A stretch of DNA of 64,000 nucleotides from Limanda limanda. Lineage: Eukaryota > Chordata > Actinopteri > Pleuronectiformes > Pleuronectidae. Shown piece after piece: positions 12,150 through 24,795 of the stretch (positions are counted from its first letter, which is position 1; each line of letters begins with the position of its first letter). The notes below the pieces were generated by a model, which was given only the letters and a program-made list of their open reading frames with translations, was not told where the DNA came from and made no database searches. The position numbers and the translations under genes are program-made. The stretch covers positions 6,002,659-6,066,658 of the forward strand of contig NC_083638.1 of assembly GCF_963576545.1 (NCBI RefSeq), written 5' to 3'.

Positions 12150-12400
12150 TGTTTGTTGGTTTGTTGGTTCGGCAAGATTATGAGACTGGACGGATTTCCA
12201 TGAAACTTAATGGAGCGATGTGCTATGGGTAAGGAAAGAACCCATTAAATACAAACATTTCTTTTCACTTTCTTTAACAGTGCAAGCGACAGAATGTTTT
12301 TCTGACATTTTCACTGAATTCCCAGGGGATCATTTTATGGATCATGATGAAAAGATTCTGACATATTTAGGGAACCGATGTCTGTGAGTGTGAGCAGGAA
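12150..12400 (+). repeat. Dispersed fish repeat, family B, + copy
   Basis: Ordered words include ttggttcggcaagattatga, acggatttccatgaaacttaa, ccagaagga-like gaacccattaaa, and ttttatggatcatgatgaaa. These recur, mostly on the minus strand, near 40484-40585, 46262-46640, 56868-56975 and 60335-60505, and on + at 61163-61240. The family is a very common fish interspersed repeat (memory); its class is not clear from the sequence. Confidence 0.7.
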
Positions 12401-12430
12401 GAGGCACTCGCTCTAGTAAGTGCCATTCTA

Positions 12431-13984
12431 AGTGCATTGGAAGTAAATGCCGAGAAATATATTTTCAGACCGCTCTAGTAAAATATCTGCACGAGAAAAG
12501 GGTTTGATTTTTGAGGCCAAGAAAACAACAATCTTGTTATTTCAATTAAGCAATTATCTTATGTCTAAAGATATAAAAGACATTTCCGAAAAATGAACGT
12601 AATCACCATTAGTGACATAATTTGTGGCCTTGGACGACTGAACATAACTGGGTCAGTGTGAGTCTGTGAAGATTCATATAAGCAGGTTTGTGATATTTCT
12701 TTCTGTTTGAGCTTCTTGAACACGTCTCAGCTCTCATCTGAAAAGCTTCATCAGTTCCTTCGCACAAAAAAAATCACTGAGTCGTGATCAAACGAAAAGC
12801 TGTTTATCTCCAGATTACTCCGTAATTAAGATGCAGTGAGAAGATAAGACGATGAAAAGCATTAAAAGCAAACAAAAAAGAAAACTGCTCTTGCCCCACG
12901 GTGTTAATGTGAAGGTTGTGATTTTGAACTGGCACTACGGACACTGTGTTGAATCACTGCTCTGGATTCACAGCCTCTAAATCTGTGGAGGAAACAAATT
13001 GCGTCAGAAGAAGCTTGTGAAGTCTTTAACTTTCCTAAAATAGCATCAAATTAAAAGTTTTAACTGGAATGATTTTTTTTGGTGGGGGTGGGAGGGAGGT
13101 TGCATAAGCTGAAAATTGTCTTACAAAGACCGCTCTAAATTATTTGCCAGTGTTGACATTCTCATTTCACACGCTCATACTCCTGCTCCGTGCGCACTGC
13201 AGTTATCCTCTTGGCGTGTGTTTTGTCGTTTAACGGAGAAACTCACGGGAGACTCGTCTTCCAGCTGTAAACAAGAGAAACCAAAGCCTGCCTCCTTTCC
13301 CTTTATGGCCGCGTGGAGAGCAGAGAGCAGCGCAGCCAGCTCTGTGTGTCTGACTGTGCACATAACTCCATTTACATCCTGATTTCACCACACAGCGATT
13401 CATAATGTGCCCCCCCCCGTCTTCCAACCCTCAGTCTTAACACAGATTCATTTCATAACAGTGCGTATCATGTGTCTCTGCTGCAGCCAGAACCTTCTTT
13501 TTCTCCCATGCACATTATTTGTTCATGCTGAGGACATCAAAGCTGCGGCCGACCCCGGGGTGCCGCTGCACATTCACTTTGTGTGTGCGCTGGCGTGTGG
13601 GCACAAACCCGTTTTAATTACTTCTTCAGGTCCTTTGGCTAGGTTGTAGACAATGAATGGAAGTCACTGCAAAGTCCTATTAGGGGTAGCAGCCTGTGGG
13701 TGTGTGTGTGGTCCATGTATTTCTCATGTTTTCTCATCTGTTGAACCAGAAGCTGGATTTTTCCCACGTTGCTTGTTAGCGTTGTTGCTTACAGAGTTCA
13801 AATTCACATAGCAACTGCAAAGATCAGCATCAGTAGTCAAACAAGTTAAAAAACATATTTGGATAAAGACTTTCACACGAACAAAGACTAAAATCGTGTC
13901 TGTAGTTACAGTATTGGTGCCAAGTAATGTTTTTGGAGGTAACCATTCGCCCACTGTGCCCCTGCAGGCTCTCTTCATTAATGT
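12431..13984. other. Non-coding stretch, no gene seen
   Basis: AT-rich to neutral sequence with a small G-rich patch at 13080-13100 and a GT run near 13694-13712. Nothing coding was recognised. Confidence 0.6.
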
Positions 13985-14460
13985 GAGTGATTCACTACAG
14001 CCGTTTTCAGACAGGAACTTCGGATAATGTTGGGACAATAGGGTCTGGATATCTCCCAGTATATGTGAGTGGTGGTGTCTGGGAAGATCCTGTAAGAAAA
14101 AGGACCTGATGTATGAATCACGCTGCATAATTCACGTCTTTGTATTTACAGCACACTGACACTGGCATCGGCTCTTATGCCTAAAAGCTCTCAAATCCTG
14201 TTTTCTTTTGACATCTTCTTTCATTTGTACGGCTCCTTTTTGAATCCTGATATATTTATATATTTATTTCTCCAGTTTGGCGTCTGTTGCATATGTGAAA
14301 CATCATCAACTCGCTTGCGATTAATTCTCCGGAGATTTACTTTCTGTATTCTCACTGGAGAAAACTCTGGAGAAAGAGCCGAGCTACAGACTTGGACATT
14401 TGCGTTCTTACAGACAGACACTCTGGATGATTTCAGGATGATGTGTGAAAGCACCTTAAG
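13985..14460 (+). repeat. Dispersed repeat, family C, copy 1
   Basis: Contains gccgttttcagacaggaact, ctggagaaaactctggagaa and acatttgcgttcttacagac. Related words (gttttcagacacaaacc, ttctccagaggttctgc, tgtgaacgcaaatgttt) occur at 27590-27800, 31945-32335 and 50215-50585 in one or the other orientation. The copies are diverged, so the boundaries are approximate. Confidence 0.5.
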
Positions 14461-14825
14461 TCACATTCTCTCCCCGAGGCCGTGGCATCCACACGGCAGA
14501 AATCCATTAAACACTTGATGTGGCCAAGTCAGTCCCTTTGAAACGCCCCTCATACCTCCACTGACCCGTGATGGCGGCCAGCTTGTGGAGGTCGTGCAGT
14601 CGTTTCGTGTTAATACGACCAGCGTTGCACATTTCCCCGTGCGTTTGTACGATGAAACACTTCAGGTGCGAAGTTTGCAGCGTGGAAATCTGTACATGGC
14701 TACTGTGTGACCCAAGTTCAGAGGGAGAGAGAAGCATGACTGAAGCCAAGCGTGCAGAGAGCAGTCTGGGTTTTGCGCAAGAACAACCTCTGCATGTGGA
14801 ATGAGTTCCAGGCAGGAGGCAGAGG

Positions 14826-14826
14826 G

Positions 14827-14857
<31 letters not shown>

Positions 14858-14932
14858 GGAGGAGGAGGAGGAGGAGGAGGAGGAGGAGGAGGAGGAGGAG
14901 GAGGAGGAGGAGGAGGAGGAGGAGGAGGAGGA
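14826..14932. repeat. (GGA)n trinucleotide microsatellite
   Basis: An almost perfect GGA/GAG run of about 107 bp. It reads as poly-Arg on + and poly-Pro on -, both artefacts. It is the first element of a purine-rich block that continues to 16566 just upstream of the tetraspanin leader. Confidence 0.97.
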
Positions 14933-15285
14933 AGCACTAGCGCAAGTGCAGCAGGCTTCTCAGCAGTGCTATGTTAACAACACACCAGGTTTTGTGTGCG
15001 TGTACGTGTGTGCAAGCTCCGTGCATTGTGTGTGTGTGCGTGCGTGTTATCTGGAAGATGGTGGGGCATGATTGGCGTGTGCACGAGGGAGGATGGGGCT
15101 GTGAGATGCTGATTGGACGCGCTCCACTTTAGGGTGTGGCCAGAATGTGAATGACTGCTCCAGGCGATGGAGCTGCCAAAGGTTTAGGGGACAGTTACCG
15201 AGGAGGGATGGGGTGTTTGAGACTGTGTGTGCGCAGGGAAGAGAGGAAGGAGGCTGTGAGAGGGAGAGAGGGAAGGAAAGGGGAG

Positions 15286-15663
<378 letters not shown>

Positions 15664-15863
15664 NNNNNNNNNNNNNNNNNNNNNNNNNNNNNNNNNNNNN
15701 NNNNNNNNNNNNNNNNNNNNNNNNNNNNNNNNNNNNNNNNNNNNNNNNNNNNNNNNNNNNNNNNNNNNNNNNNNNNNNNNNNNNNNNNNNNNNNNNNNNN
15801 NNNNNNNNNNNNNNNNNNNNNNNNNNNNNNNNNNNNNNNNNNNNNNNNNNNNNNNNNNNNNNN
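15664..15863. other. Assembly gap of 200 N
   Basis: Exactly 200 undetermined bases inside the GA array. The round length suggests a placeholder, so the true array length is unknown. Confidence 0.98.
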
Positions 15864-16124
15864 AGTGTGCATGTAAAGAGAGAGAGAGAGGAGAGAGAGA
15901 TACAGAGAGAGAGATGCAGAGATACAGAGAGAGAGAGAAGTGTGCATGTAAAGAGAGAGAGAGAGAGAGAGAAGAGAGAGACAGAAGTTTGCATATAAAG
16001 AGAGTGAGAGAGTTAGATAGATAGAGAGAGAGATACAGAGATACAGACAGAGAGAGAACGAGAGAGAGAGAAGTGTGCATGTAAATAGAGAGAGAGAGAG
16101 CGAGAGAGAGAAGTGTGCATGTAA

Positions 16125-16161
<37 letters not shown>

Positions 16162-16472
16162 AAGAGAAAGAGATAGAGAGAGAGAGAAAGAGAGAGAGAG
16201 AGCAGTGTTAATACAAAGAGAGAGCAAGTGAGAGAGAGAGAGAGAGAGAAGTGTGCATGTAAGGAGAGAGAGAGAGAGAGAGCAGTGTGCATGTAAAGAG
16301 AGAGCAAGCGAGCGAGAGAGGGAGAGAGAGAGAGCGCGAGAGAGAGAGAGAGAGAGAAGTGTGCATGTAAAGAGAGAGAGAGCGAGAGAGAGAGAGAGAG
16401 AGAAGTGTGCATATGCAGAGAGGGAGAGCGAGAGAGAGAGAGAGAGAGAAGTGTGCATGTGCAGAGAGAGAG

Positions 16473-16566
<94 letters not shown>
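15864..16566. repeat. GA array with higher-order aagtgtgcatgtaaag motif, right of gap
   Basis: (GA)n is interrupted by recurring aagtgtgcatgtaaagagag words at about 15864, 15938, 16071, 16111, 16248 and 16356, with variants at about 15984, 16201, 16281, 16403 and 16450. Spacing is roughly 30-90 bp. It ends in an uninterrupted GA run (about 16480-16566) that abuts the presumed tetraspanin promoter. Confidence 0.97.
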
Positions 16567-16569
<3 letters not shown>

Positions 16570-17060
16570 GTGGGGAGGGAGCTTCAGGCAGCAGATCTGG
16601 ACCAGCGCTCACACACTGCAGTCTCTCTTCAGCATCTCTTCTCTCTCTTTCCGTCTCTTCTTCTCACTCCTTCTTCTTCTTCCTCTCTCTCTCTCGCTGC
16701 TCGGCCATGACCCCGGTGGACACCCTGATCTCTTTGCCCACCTAGAGAAAAGGAGAGAGAGGAGAAACCTCGTGGCGGAGCAGCAGGGGGGGGAGGACCA
16801 GAAGAGGGGACAGCGCACACTTTGCCTCACTGATGAGAGTGGACATGTATTAGCCGGCGTCAGCAGAGGAAGGACCCGAGAGTGAGGAGGTGCAGCAGGG
16901 AAATTAGAGCGAGCTGAAGAGGGTGATTTGCTAGACGAGTGAGGAGAAGACCGGAGAGAGGGCGAGAAACCCCCCCGACACTTATCAGACCCCAGCAGGA
17001 CGAGTTAGGGCAGAGAGAGAGGGAACTGTGCGAGGTTGGAATTCAACAGGGATACAAATT
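16567..17060 (+). promoter_or_regulatory. Probable promoter and 5' leader region of the tetraspanin gene
   Basis: The purine strand switches here to a CT-rich stretch (ctctcttcagcatctcttct, 16621-16700), the kind of pyrimidine tract seen at vertebrate start sites and leaders. A short upstream ORF, MTPVDTLISLPT, lies at 16707-16745 with an in-frame stop. There is no long coding frame. The assignment as a non-coding first exon is inferred from position 1.1-1.6 kb upstream of the first coding exon on the same strand. A TATA box and the donor site could not be fixed, although GAG/gtgcag near 16888 is a candidate donor. Confidence 0.35.
16707..16745 (+). other. Short upstream ORF in the presumed leader
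   Basis: Twelve codons, MTPVDTLISLPT, then TAG. The context gcc-atg-a has a purine at -3 and is moderate. If the region is transcribed as leader this could damp translation of the downstream frame. That is inference from sequence only. Confidence 0.25.
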
Positions 17061-17879
17061 TTCCAGAAGCCAAAGAATGGTCACACGCGTTGTTCGTCCT
17101 TTCGTGCTTCTTTTCAATCTTCCTCCTTAATTCACCACACCATCCTTCCCTTCCACCTCCTTGTGTTCATCTAGCTACCTCCTTCTTTTCCTGTCGCTCT
17201 TCATTCCTTTGTTTTCTTTGAAATGCATGTCAGCAAAAGCACAGCCACACTCATCCTGATCTCTTACCGAGTAGTGGTGTAGAAGTTGATCGGCTGTTGA
17301 CCTCCTGCCGTACAGCACCTGCCTTGGGGGGGGGGTGGGATTCTTCTCATGAGCCCAGGTAGGAAGTTTCCGGATCCTTTCATCGACCCGGAGCAGCCGG
17401 AGCCCTCCGGTCGTTTGCCTGATTGAGGCGTCACCGGATGAAACTGCAACCCGGCTTATCTCCAGAGAGCATGACACCTGTGTTTGAGGGATTACAGGCA
17501 GGGGAACAGAGATGTGCAGATGTGTGTGTTGGGATTATGTCCTAAATACACAGATTTACACAGGTGTTGCAGCAGGATTATGTCTCCAGCTCCGGCTGAG
17601 TATAGTGGCACTGTAGGATTAAAAGAGAGGAACTCAAACCGAGGGAATGGCATCACATTATCTTCAACAGATTAACTCAGATTTAGAGTGATCACACTTC
17701 GGGGGTGTAATTAAATCCAGCGGTTCTGTGGTTGTGACAGGGGTCAGACTTCTTTCTGAGGAGAACTGAGGTGGAGATCCTCTCTCAGCCCTCGGTGGAA
17801 TAACTTGGGTCCCTCGCTGTGGACTTCTGCACCTGAAACACACACACAGAGTTGTCGGTTCAGGACTCAAAGCTCGTTC
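17061..17879. other. Presumed leader intron, no exon recognised
   Basis: Mixed composition with a G run at 17324-17338. No coding frame with a recognisable domain. If the leader lies at 16567-17060, this stretch would be intronic. Confidence 0.4.
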
Positions 17880-18130
17880 CACCTCCACGATGAGACGCTC
17901 GAGCACAGACGAGACTCCGTACCGGCGGAGTCCGTCCCTGGACAGTAAAGCCGACTCGCCACCTTTCACTTCTGGTTTCCACCGCTTCAGTGGAGAGTTT
18001 GAGTACAAGCGGCCGCCGTTTGCGTTTGGCTTCCACACGACCAAGGGGCCGGAAACGACCAAGGGGCGCTACGCCCAGGGGAAGAAGTATGTGGTGTTTT
18101 ACCTGGACCTCTCCTTCATCTTCCTCCTAG
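17880..18130. other. CpG/GC-rich segment open on both strands
   Basis: GC- and CpG-rich. One + frame (start 17890) is open without stop into the tetraspanin exon, and a minus frame (17664-18062) is open through the same bases. The + frame begins MRRSSTDETPYRRSPSLDSK and contains FHRFSGEFEYKRPPFAFGFH. Its last 20 residues come from a pyrimidine tract that is a textbook 3' splice site, so a coding extension is unlikely. It may be a CpG-island-like regulatory segment or a GC-rich repeat. Confidence 0.45.
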
Positions 18131-18210
18131 AACTGCGGCGCTGCAGGATGGCCGAGGGTTGCATGATGGCCCTGCGATATGGAATGGTCTTCTTCAATCT
18201 TCTTTTCTGG
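18131..18210 (+). CDS. First coding exon of a tetraspanin (TSPAN9/TSPAN4 type); CDS from 18148
   Basis: Tetraspanins are four-pass membrane proteins that organise partner receptors into membrane microdomains. The exon is framed by an acceptor (tccttcatcttcctcctag, AG at 18129-18130) and a donor (TGG/gtgagt at 18210/18211, phase 0). The start at 18148 has A at -3 and G at +4. The 21 codons begin MAEGCMMALRYG and end FFNLLFW, the start of transmembrane segment 1. From memory, human TSPAN9 begins MARGCLCCLKYMMFLFNLIF, about 12 of 21 positions identical including the M-A-x-G-C head and F-N-L-x-F-W; TSPAN4 is nearly as close, and CD53 shares FFNLLFW without the head. The Cys is a plausible palmitoylation site. 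I chose this start over an in-frame ATG at 17890 because the intervening pyrimidine tract and AG mark an intron end. The rest of the protein (EC1, TM2-4, CCG-bearing EC2) lies outside the window. The TSPAN9 preference rests on the long following intron. Partial. Confidence 0.72.
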
Positions 18211-18337
18211 GTGAGTCCTTTAACAAACATTTTTTTTCCTGTCTCTGAATGTGAATATGTGACTTTTGGGGAAGGTTTGCTTTGCTTTCTTGACTTTTAC
18301 ATTTCTCTGTTATGCAAATTTTGTGATCTTGCTCGTA

Positions 18338-18347
18338 TGTGTTTGTG

Positions 18348-18409
<62 letters not shown>

Positions 18410-18410
18410 T
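18338..18410. repeat. (GT)n microsatellite
   Basis: About 73 bp of GT with few interruptions, 128 bp inside the intron after the first coding exon. Confidence 0.96.
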
Positions 18411-19090
18411 AACCAGAGCGATGTGAGAGGAGTGAGGAGGGGGCTGTGAGAAGAAGACAGATCATGCATTTAGATCATGTGTGCAGAGCCCACTGTGTGG
18501 GTGATTCCAGCTTGTTCCCGATACAGTGCTCTACGTGTGGGTGTACACAGCATTGTTTGCTGTTATAAGCTTTGACATATTTAGAGGCTTCATTGTGTGC
18601 AGACCAGTTAATCACACACCGGAGCTGTGCAGCCCATCAAGGCAGCTGCTGTCAGTCTGCTCTATCTGGCCGATCGTATCTGTTTGCCTCTGGGATGCTG
18701 GATCTCCGGTGTGTGTCTGTATCTGTCAGTCCCTCTCCGATAAACCGATCGCTTTCATTTAGACAGTGAAGCCTGTCACGCTCCCCAGCGGTGCTTCACG
18801 TTTTAAAGATCCGGATCTCGAGCCACAGACTCCCTTTGTGCAATCCGCTGCAGCGCTGTCACTGAGTTGTGCGGAGATGCCTGCTGCCTCTGCCGTTTCC
18901 TTCCCGGGGATGGCTGATTTGTCGAGTCTCTCCTCCTCTTATTGGAATGAGACAAGTCCTATGATGCTGAAATCCAATCAAGTTCCCAGGGTGCAATGTC
19001 CCTTGAGGAATGAGTGACCTCTTCACCTCCACATCTTGTCAGCTATTAACTGCTGTCAAAGAGAGGTCACAGCATTTCTTATTTGTGTAT

Positions 19091-19138
19091 TGTGTGTGTG
19101 TGTGTGTGTGTGAATGTGTGTGTGTGTGTGTGTGTGTT
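19091..19138. repeat. (GT)n microsatellite
   Basis: GT run of about 48 bp interrupted once by gaatg. Downstream to 20486 I see nothing further except a short AT run near 20297. Confidence 0.95.
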
Positions 19139-20486
19139 GCCGCTGGGGCTTGGTAATGACCACTTGACCGTGACGAGCTATAGCCTTCTCATCCTGAAAA
19201 GCCAATCATGTTATGATCCTGCAGGTAAGAACAAAGGAGCCCTTCCAATATAAAGCTTGTCTTTGACAATAATCGTATTAGGATCTGATTGCTAACGTCA
19301 CACGTCATCATTTCAACAGCAGCAATAAACTGCTACATGTCAACTCAAAATGTAAGTTGTTGTATGTTACATCTGCAGACAGTAGAATGTATGGGATGGT
19401 AGCTGTCGCACAATCCACACAGATTATACAAACTTTGACTCTGATTTTATGTTTAGTTTTAACTTTAGTTTCACTAAAGCGACACAGCAAACAACCTGTT
19501 TTTGAAAGAGAAGCTCAGAATGGGCTCTTATCAACAACAGCTCTCACGTATAACGATTATTTTAGTTAGCAATCATATTGTAATTTACTGCCCTCTTGTG
19601 GAAGCAGTAGGAAATGCTAACTTGACTTCACGCCGTTTTGGTCATAGACTGAAGCCAAAGATGTATTTAGCGTGTGTAAAATGTCTAAAAAGTCTGTAGA
19701 GTATGCGCCAAACACATTTGTACAATTCAATAACTTTAGGTTTGGTTCTTATCACACTGATGTTTGTTCAAGTGTTAAATATGGTTTTAATAGATTTGAT
19801 GATGTAAGGGCAGGATGAAAAGTCTTGACTGACAGCTGAGACTTTGATTCAACGTCTCAAAACCACAATACAGTTATGGCCGTCGATAGAGGCTTGGGCT
19901 TATCAAGCAGCTGTAGGGAGGAGATGGTCATTTGTGTATAAGTATGTTGTGAGGAAACCTGGATCTGTGATGTGCGACTGGCGATAGTTGCGTGTGTGCT
20001 AGTCCAGCTGCACTTGACCCAACTTCCACTGTTCTGAAATCACTTAGTTGATTTTTTTCTTCCTAAGCGTTAAGAGGAGTCAGAAGCGAATAAACAAGCA
20101 AACACCAGTGATTCATCATTTCAAATTGGTGTAATTTGTCCCACTAATCACTTTGGTTTAAGTGTTTGGCAACAAGAGGAGCAGCTTTTAATAACTCCCT
20201 TTGTAATCAAGGCTTTTACATACTAATGTATACAATTTACATATTTAATAACACCAAAGCCTTTTAAACCTTTCCTGCTTTGACATTATTATATATTATG
20301 ATATATATATACACAGTATATGTTAAGTTGAAGGTGTAAGGTTCTCTGAGTGAAATGTGCAGAAAGTTTGACAAGAGCTGAGGCAGCATATTGAGGCAGA
20401 AAAGAAAGTGGACTCTGGGGGTCAGAAATACACATTGATATTCTTCCTGTCAGATTTGTACACACGATACTGTCTAAAGTAGTGAG

Positions 20487-21607
20487 TTGCAGGAAAAAAT
20501 ACTTCATTTCGACGCCATGAATCTGACAAGTGTCGATGAACTTGTTCCTCATCTCAAATCCTCCATGCACTCTCCTGATCCGCTGCACTCAAATTTATTT
20601 AAGAAGGTTCTTAGTTGCCTGGCAACAGATGTGTTGCAGATAGTCAATAGTTCATTACTCTCCGGAGTTTTCCTTAAAGCCCCGAAGACCGAACAAACTC
20701 AAGGCTAATCTGCATCCTTCAGTGCTGAATAATCACAGGCCCATGCTTAACATGTCATTAATTAGTGAGATCATTGGGAAAACTATTTTGAATTAACTCA
20801 CAGTTATCTTTGCCTTTGTCACCCTGGATTCAGACCCCACCATAATAATGTGAACTCTTATCAAGGTTTTAAATTACCTTAATCTCAGCTGTGACTCTGG
20901 TAAAGTCGCTGCTCTTGTGATATTACACCTCACTGCTGCTTTTATTAAAGCTGACTTTAGTTTATATATATATATATATTGGTACAGTATCCTGAACAGG
21001 TATTAGTCATATCTAGAAGGTAGAGACCAGTTTGTATCAGTTGGAAGTCATTCATCGGAGTTCCTCAGCAAGTGGAGTCCCACAGGGGTCGATTCTCGGA
21101 CTTCTGTTATTCAAAATGTACATGCTTCCATTTGCCAATATCACTATCTGGTGTATTTATCACATGTATGCAGATGACAAACTGTTAAATATAACTGTCT
21201 CACCAAGCAACTATAGCCCCTTAGTTTCTCGGCTAAAGTGTATTTTACAAATTAGTAGCTGGATGCAGCTTTTCTAAACCAGTTTCTAAAATCATGTTAT
21301 TTGGTGCAATAGATGAAAGACTCAAAGACTCTCCTCTCCTTAAGAAACCTTGTTGTTATCCTTAAATCAGAGCTTGAATTCCAGCAGTCACATGAAGTCA
21401 ATTATAAAATCAGCCATTACCTCCCTCAGAAATATTGATTTTGAGCAGATGCATGTCTAACAGTTGCATTTAATTTAGTCAATGTGTTTTTTTTATTGTT
21501 TTTTTGTTCTGTGTGTTTTGATTATCTTCTTTATGTCTTCCTCTTGCTTATGCTTGAACCACTGGTATGAAATGCGCTGTACAAATAGATTTGTCTTGCC
21601 TTGCTCT
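20487..21607 (+). mobile_element. Degenerate L2-type LINE fragment (reverse transcriptase remnant)
   Basis: Several frames together give blocks of the reverse transcriptase of L2/CR1-group LINEs of fish: FKKVLSCLATDVLQIVNSSL with LSGVF (20605-20670), LHPSVLNNHRPM (after 20708), then SGVPQGSILGLLLFKMYMLP (21074-21133) and MYADDKLL (21166-21189). The YADD catalytic motif survives. The first palm motif, normally carrying a catalytic Asp, reads ILHLTAAFIKADF near 20915-20960 and has lost it. Frameshifts and stops separate the blocks. The 3' end (gaaatgcgctgtacaaatag, then ttgtcttgccttgctc) resembles the L2 tail. 5'-truncated and inactive. Confidence 0.8.
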
Positions 21608-23926
21608 CTAAATCTAAATCACAGAGGAGGTGGGTGCACATGAGGCTCATTTCAACTCCCGCAGTTTTCCATTAATGGATGTAGAAATGTCTAAAAAAAA
21701 ATCAATTTTAGTATCAAAACTCGCAGCCGCCCCGACACTCTGTCGACCTGTCAGCGCGAGGAGCAGGAGAAGAAGTGCAGTTCCTCCGGCTGCATTTCCC
21801 CCAGCAGCACGAGAGCAGCTGTCAATACACACAACCATTACGCAGGGGCTCGGATATATACAGCCCCCAGTCCTCTCATTCATCATGTGTGCCTGCAAAC
21901 CATCATCTCAGCGCTGTCTCAGTCGTCATCGTTCAAAATCTGCAAACATGGTCAGTGGTTGGTTTAAGGTTCTTATTGAAACAAACACATAGAGCTTCAC
22001 AACTCAGGATAAAATATAAACCTGGCGCTATTATGCCTCATTTTAACAACCCATATCAAATCTATTCTAGTGATATACTTTTGATTTACACCTGGCATCC
22101 ATCAACCTATTTCACCATAATCACTTTATATTTGCTGTAATCTCCTCCTCATCATATCACATGCACCCTGTCTGAATGTTGAATGCCTTTTAAAAGCAGT
22201 TTATGTGAGGTTAATGGCTTATGCATGTTTTTAGTGCATAGAAAATGATTTATACATCTGGCCTTAGGGCTGTCATGTATATTATGCTGTGCTGGGCTGT
22301 TCTTTAGGTGCGGGACTCTAAGAATGTCAGCCTTGAAGAAAGTTAAAGGAGCTTTCGAGGGTAAAAAATTACGGATTGGGCAGTTTCAGAGTGTGCAGCG
22401 ACAGCCACCGGGGCTGAAAGGACAAACATCAAGAAAAACACCAGTAGGAGAAACTCAGGAGGAAAAGAGGAAGAAATAGAGACAGCGCAGAGCAGAGCAG
22501 GAGGTTCAACTGACAGATGGTCTCTGAGAGTCTCAGAGCAAAGATGAAAACAACATAACAGCAAGTGCTTAGCAACAAAGACTGAAAATATATGAATCTT
22601 ACCAGGTAGCAATTTAAACGAGACCGGACGGAATCATAAAACACCACTTTGAAAACAAGAAAGACTATTTGACAACATTGTTTCCGGATAATTTCAGTAT
22701 GTAAGTGTGGGAGCATTTGGAGGAAAGTACATAATGTTTCTGAGTATTTATTTTGGACATAAAGCACGTAGATATTTTTACGATGTGTTTGGAAAAGTGA
22801 ACTGAGTTGTTATCATCATGTTATCTTGTGTTTTTACAAATAAAACAAACCACACAACAGAGACGGCTACAATAAATACATAGAAAGCATGTTATCACCA
22901 TTTCCTGAGAAAACCCCCCAGTTATATTAGAAGTTACTTACAGGTCTAGCAGAAGTGTCCATGGACTATCTGAGGTTCTCTAGGGTTTTATGTCTCTTTT
23001 CCTCCGCTGACAATTTCCACATTGACACCAGTTGTTCCACAGTCCAGCGTTTTCTCCGCCTGGTCAAAGCCACTTGGGAAAACAAAAGCGTTTCCCTCCT
23101 TGTGTTAAACAGCTTTTCTTTGGGTCTTAAATTGCGGCCACTCACCTTTTCCATAGAATTTAGTTGCAGAGGGGTCGAAAAGCAATGTTTATAAGCAACC
23201 AATCTAAATGCATTACTCCACGGCCATTACACTGTGCAGTCAGCACTTAATTCATAATGATACGTTAGAGCAAAAAGAGTCGTCTAATGCCACTTTACCA
23301 GTAAACCCACAGTGAGAGGCGGCATGGACGACAGAAATAATCACCAGCAGGATCATTTTTTCTGTCACACTCAGTAGACGTCCAGGAGTTTGTCACGTTG
23401 CAGATAGGCTTCGTCAGCCGGATTAAAAAAGTGACAAACTGCACACACACACACACACTCACAAAAACACACACACACACGCAAAAGCAAGTGTTAATAT
23501 CCACGTCCCTTTCTATCAAGCTCAGCAGCATCAGAGGAACTCGGCGAAAACGCAGCGTGAGAGGACACATGAAAGACAGAGGGAGACTGTCACCATCGTT
23601 CTGCACAAATACAAGTTGAAGGAGGACTAATTTAAGATTTCATTATCGAACACTCAACACCTGCTGATCTACAGACGAGCGGTTTGTGCTCAGTTGCACG
23701 TCTCGCTGTGCAGGCGGGGACGAGCTAATATTCCGCCTCCCTCCTGATCCCCACGGATTAAAATGTAAACCTAAGATTTGGCTGAAGTGTCTTCCTGGGA
23801 ATTAAATAAAAAGAGGTCCTCAGCGCGCAGAGCAGGGATCCCCCACTGCTCTTTCCCCTCGCTGGAGCTAATTGGAAAGTTATCTATAGGTTGTCTGTTG
23901 TCAAGCTAAGAGGGAGAACTCATATC

Positions 23927-23961
<35 letters not shown>

Positions 23962-24582
23962 CAGCGGTGTGTGAGGACATGGAGGGACAGCAGAGGATGA
24001 GGGACGTCCCTGGATGGTGGAGGATGTGGTGGTTTAGAGCTTCGGATCCAGCATAGATCTGAAAGTGAGTGGGGGTGGGGTTATCCACCGGTGGCAGGGG
24101 GTCCACCCTCCTTTGATTACAGGGTGTCAACCTTTTCAGTTGTACATACATAAGCATTAGGCCGAGATGATTTATGAGCCATGTTGAAGCCATAAATGTC
24201 TATTTTTATAATCATGGTAATAAATGTGATGTTAAAACCAGCATGAATGTATTTCATCACAGAACAGTCATATGATTTAGTTTACAGCTCAAAGTACTAG
24301 TTGTATCTTTTGAAATACTACTCCTGTCAAACCAGTGGGTACAAAGAAATACAACTTCACTGAAGAATAGGAAGTATATTCAAAGCTTTATGAAAAAAAT
24401 CTGTCTTCTGAGGGTTTTACTTCATGTTTGACAGATGGTTTGTTGCTTGGGTTTCTTCTTATTTCCTCACAATCACAAAGACAGAAGAGACTCATTTCAA
24501 ATCCTCTTTCTGAGAAGTCTTTACATTTGAATTACCTTTTTTATAACTTGTAGATTTTCATGGATCTAAACAAATTCTCTGT
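21608..24582. other. Intron interior, no gene seen
   Basis: Contains CA microsatellites near 23438-23480 and a GT/GA run at 23929-23962. Frames up to 121 codons show no recognisable domain. Confidence 0.6.
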
Positions 24583-24636
24583 ATCGTGATTAGGGTTGCA
24601 AAATTCCGGGAATATTCAAAGTTGGAAACTTTCCAT

Positions 24637-24720
24637 GGGAATTAACGGGAATTAACGGGAATATACGGGAATAAACGGGAATTAACGGGAATTAACGGGA
24701 ATATACGGGAATAAACTGGG
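24637..24720. repeat. Subterminal gggaattaac tandem repeat of the hAT element
   Basis: Units of about 10-11 bp (gggaattaac, gggaatatac, gggaataaac) are repeated about eight times just inside the left end. Subterminal repeats bind transposase in the hAT group (known); the role here is inferred. Confidence 0.85.
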
Positions 24721-24795
24721 AATTTTGGTGATAATTTATACTAACTGTATTTACCTTGTCATATACAGACATAAATATAAACATTTTGTTTTGTC

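Noticed and set aside
14662..14940. Poly-Pro and poly-Arg frames
   Set aside because: Translation of the (GGA)n microsatellite.
17890..18147. In-frame upstream ATG giving the tetraspanin an 86-residue N-terminal extension
   Set aside because: The last part is encoded by a pyrimidine tract ending in AG, a textbook 3' splice site, and tetraspanins of this group start within a few residues of TM1.
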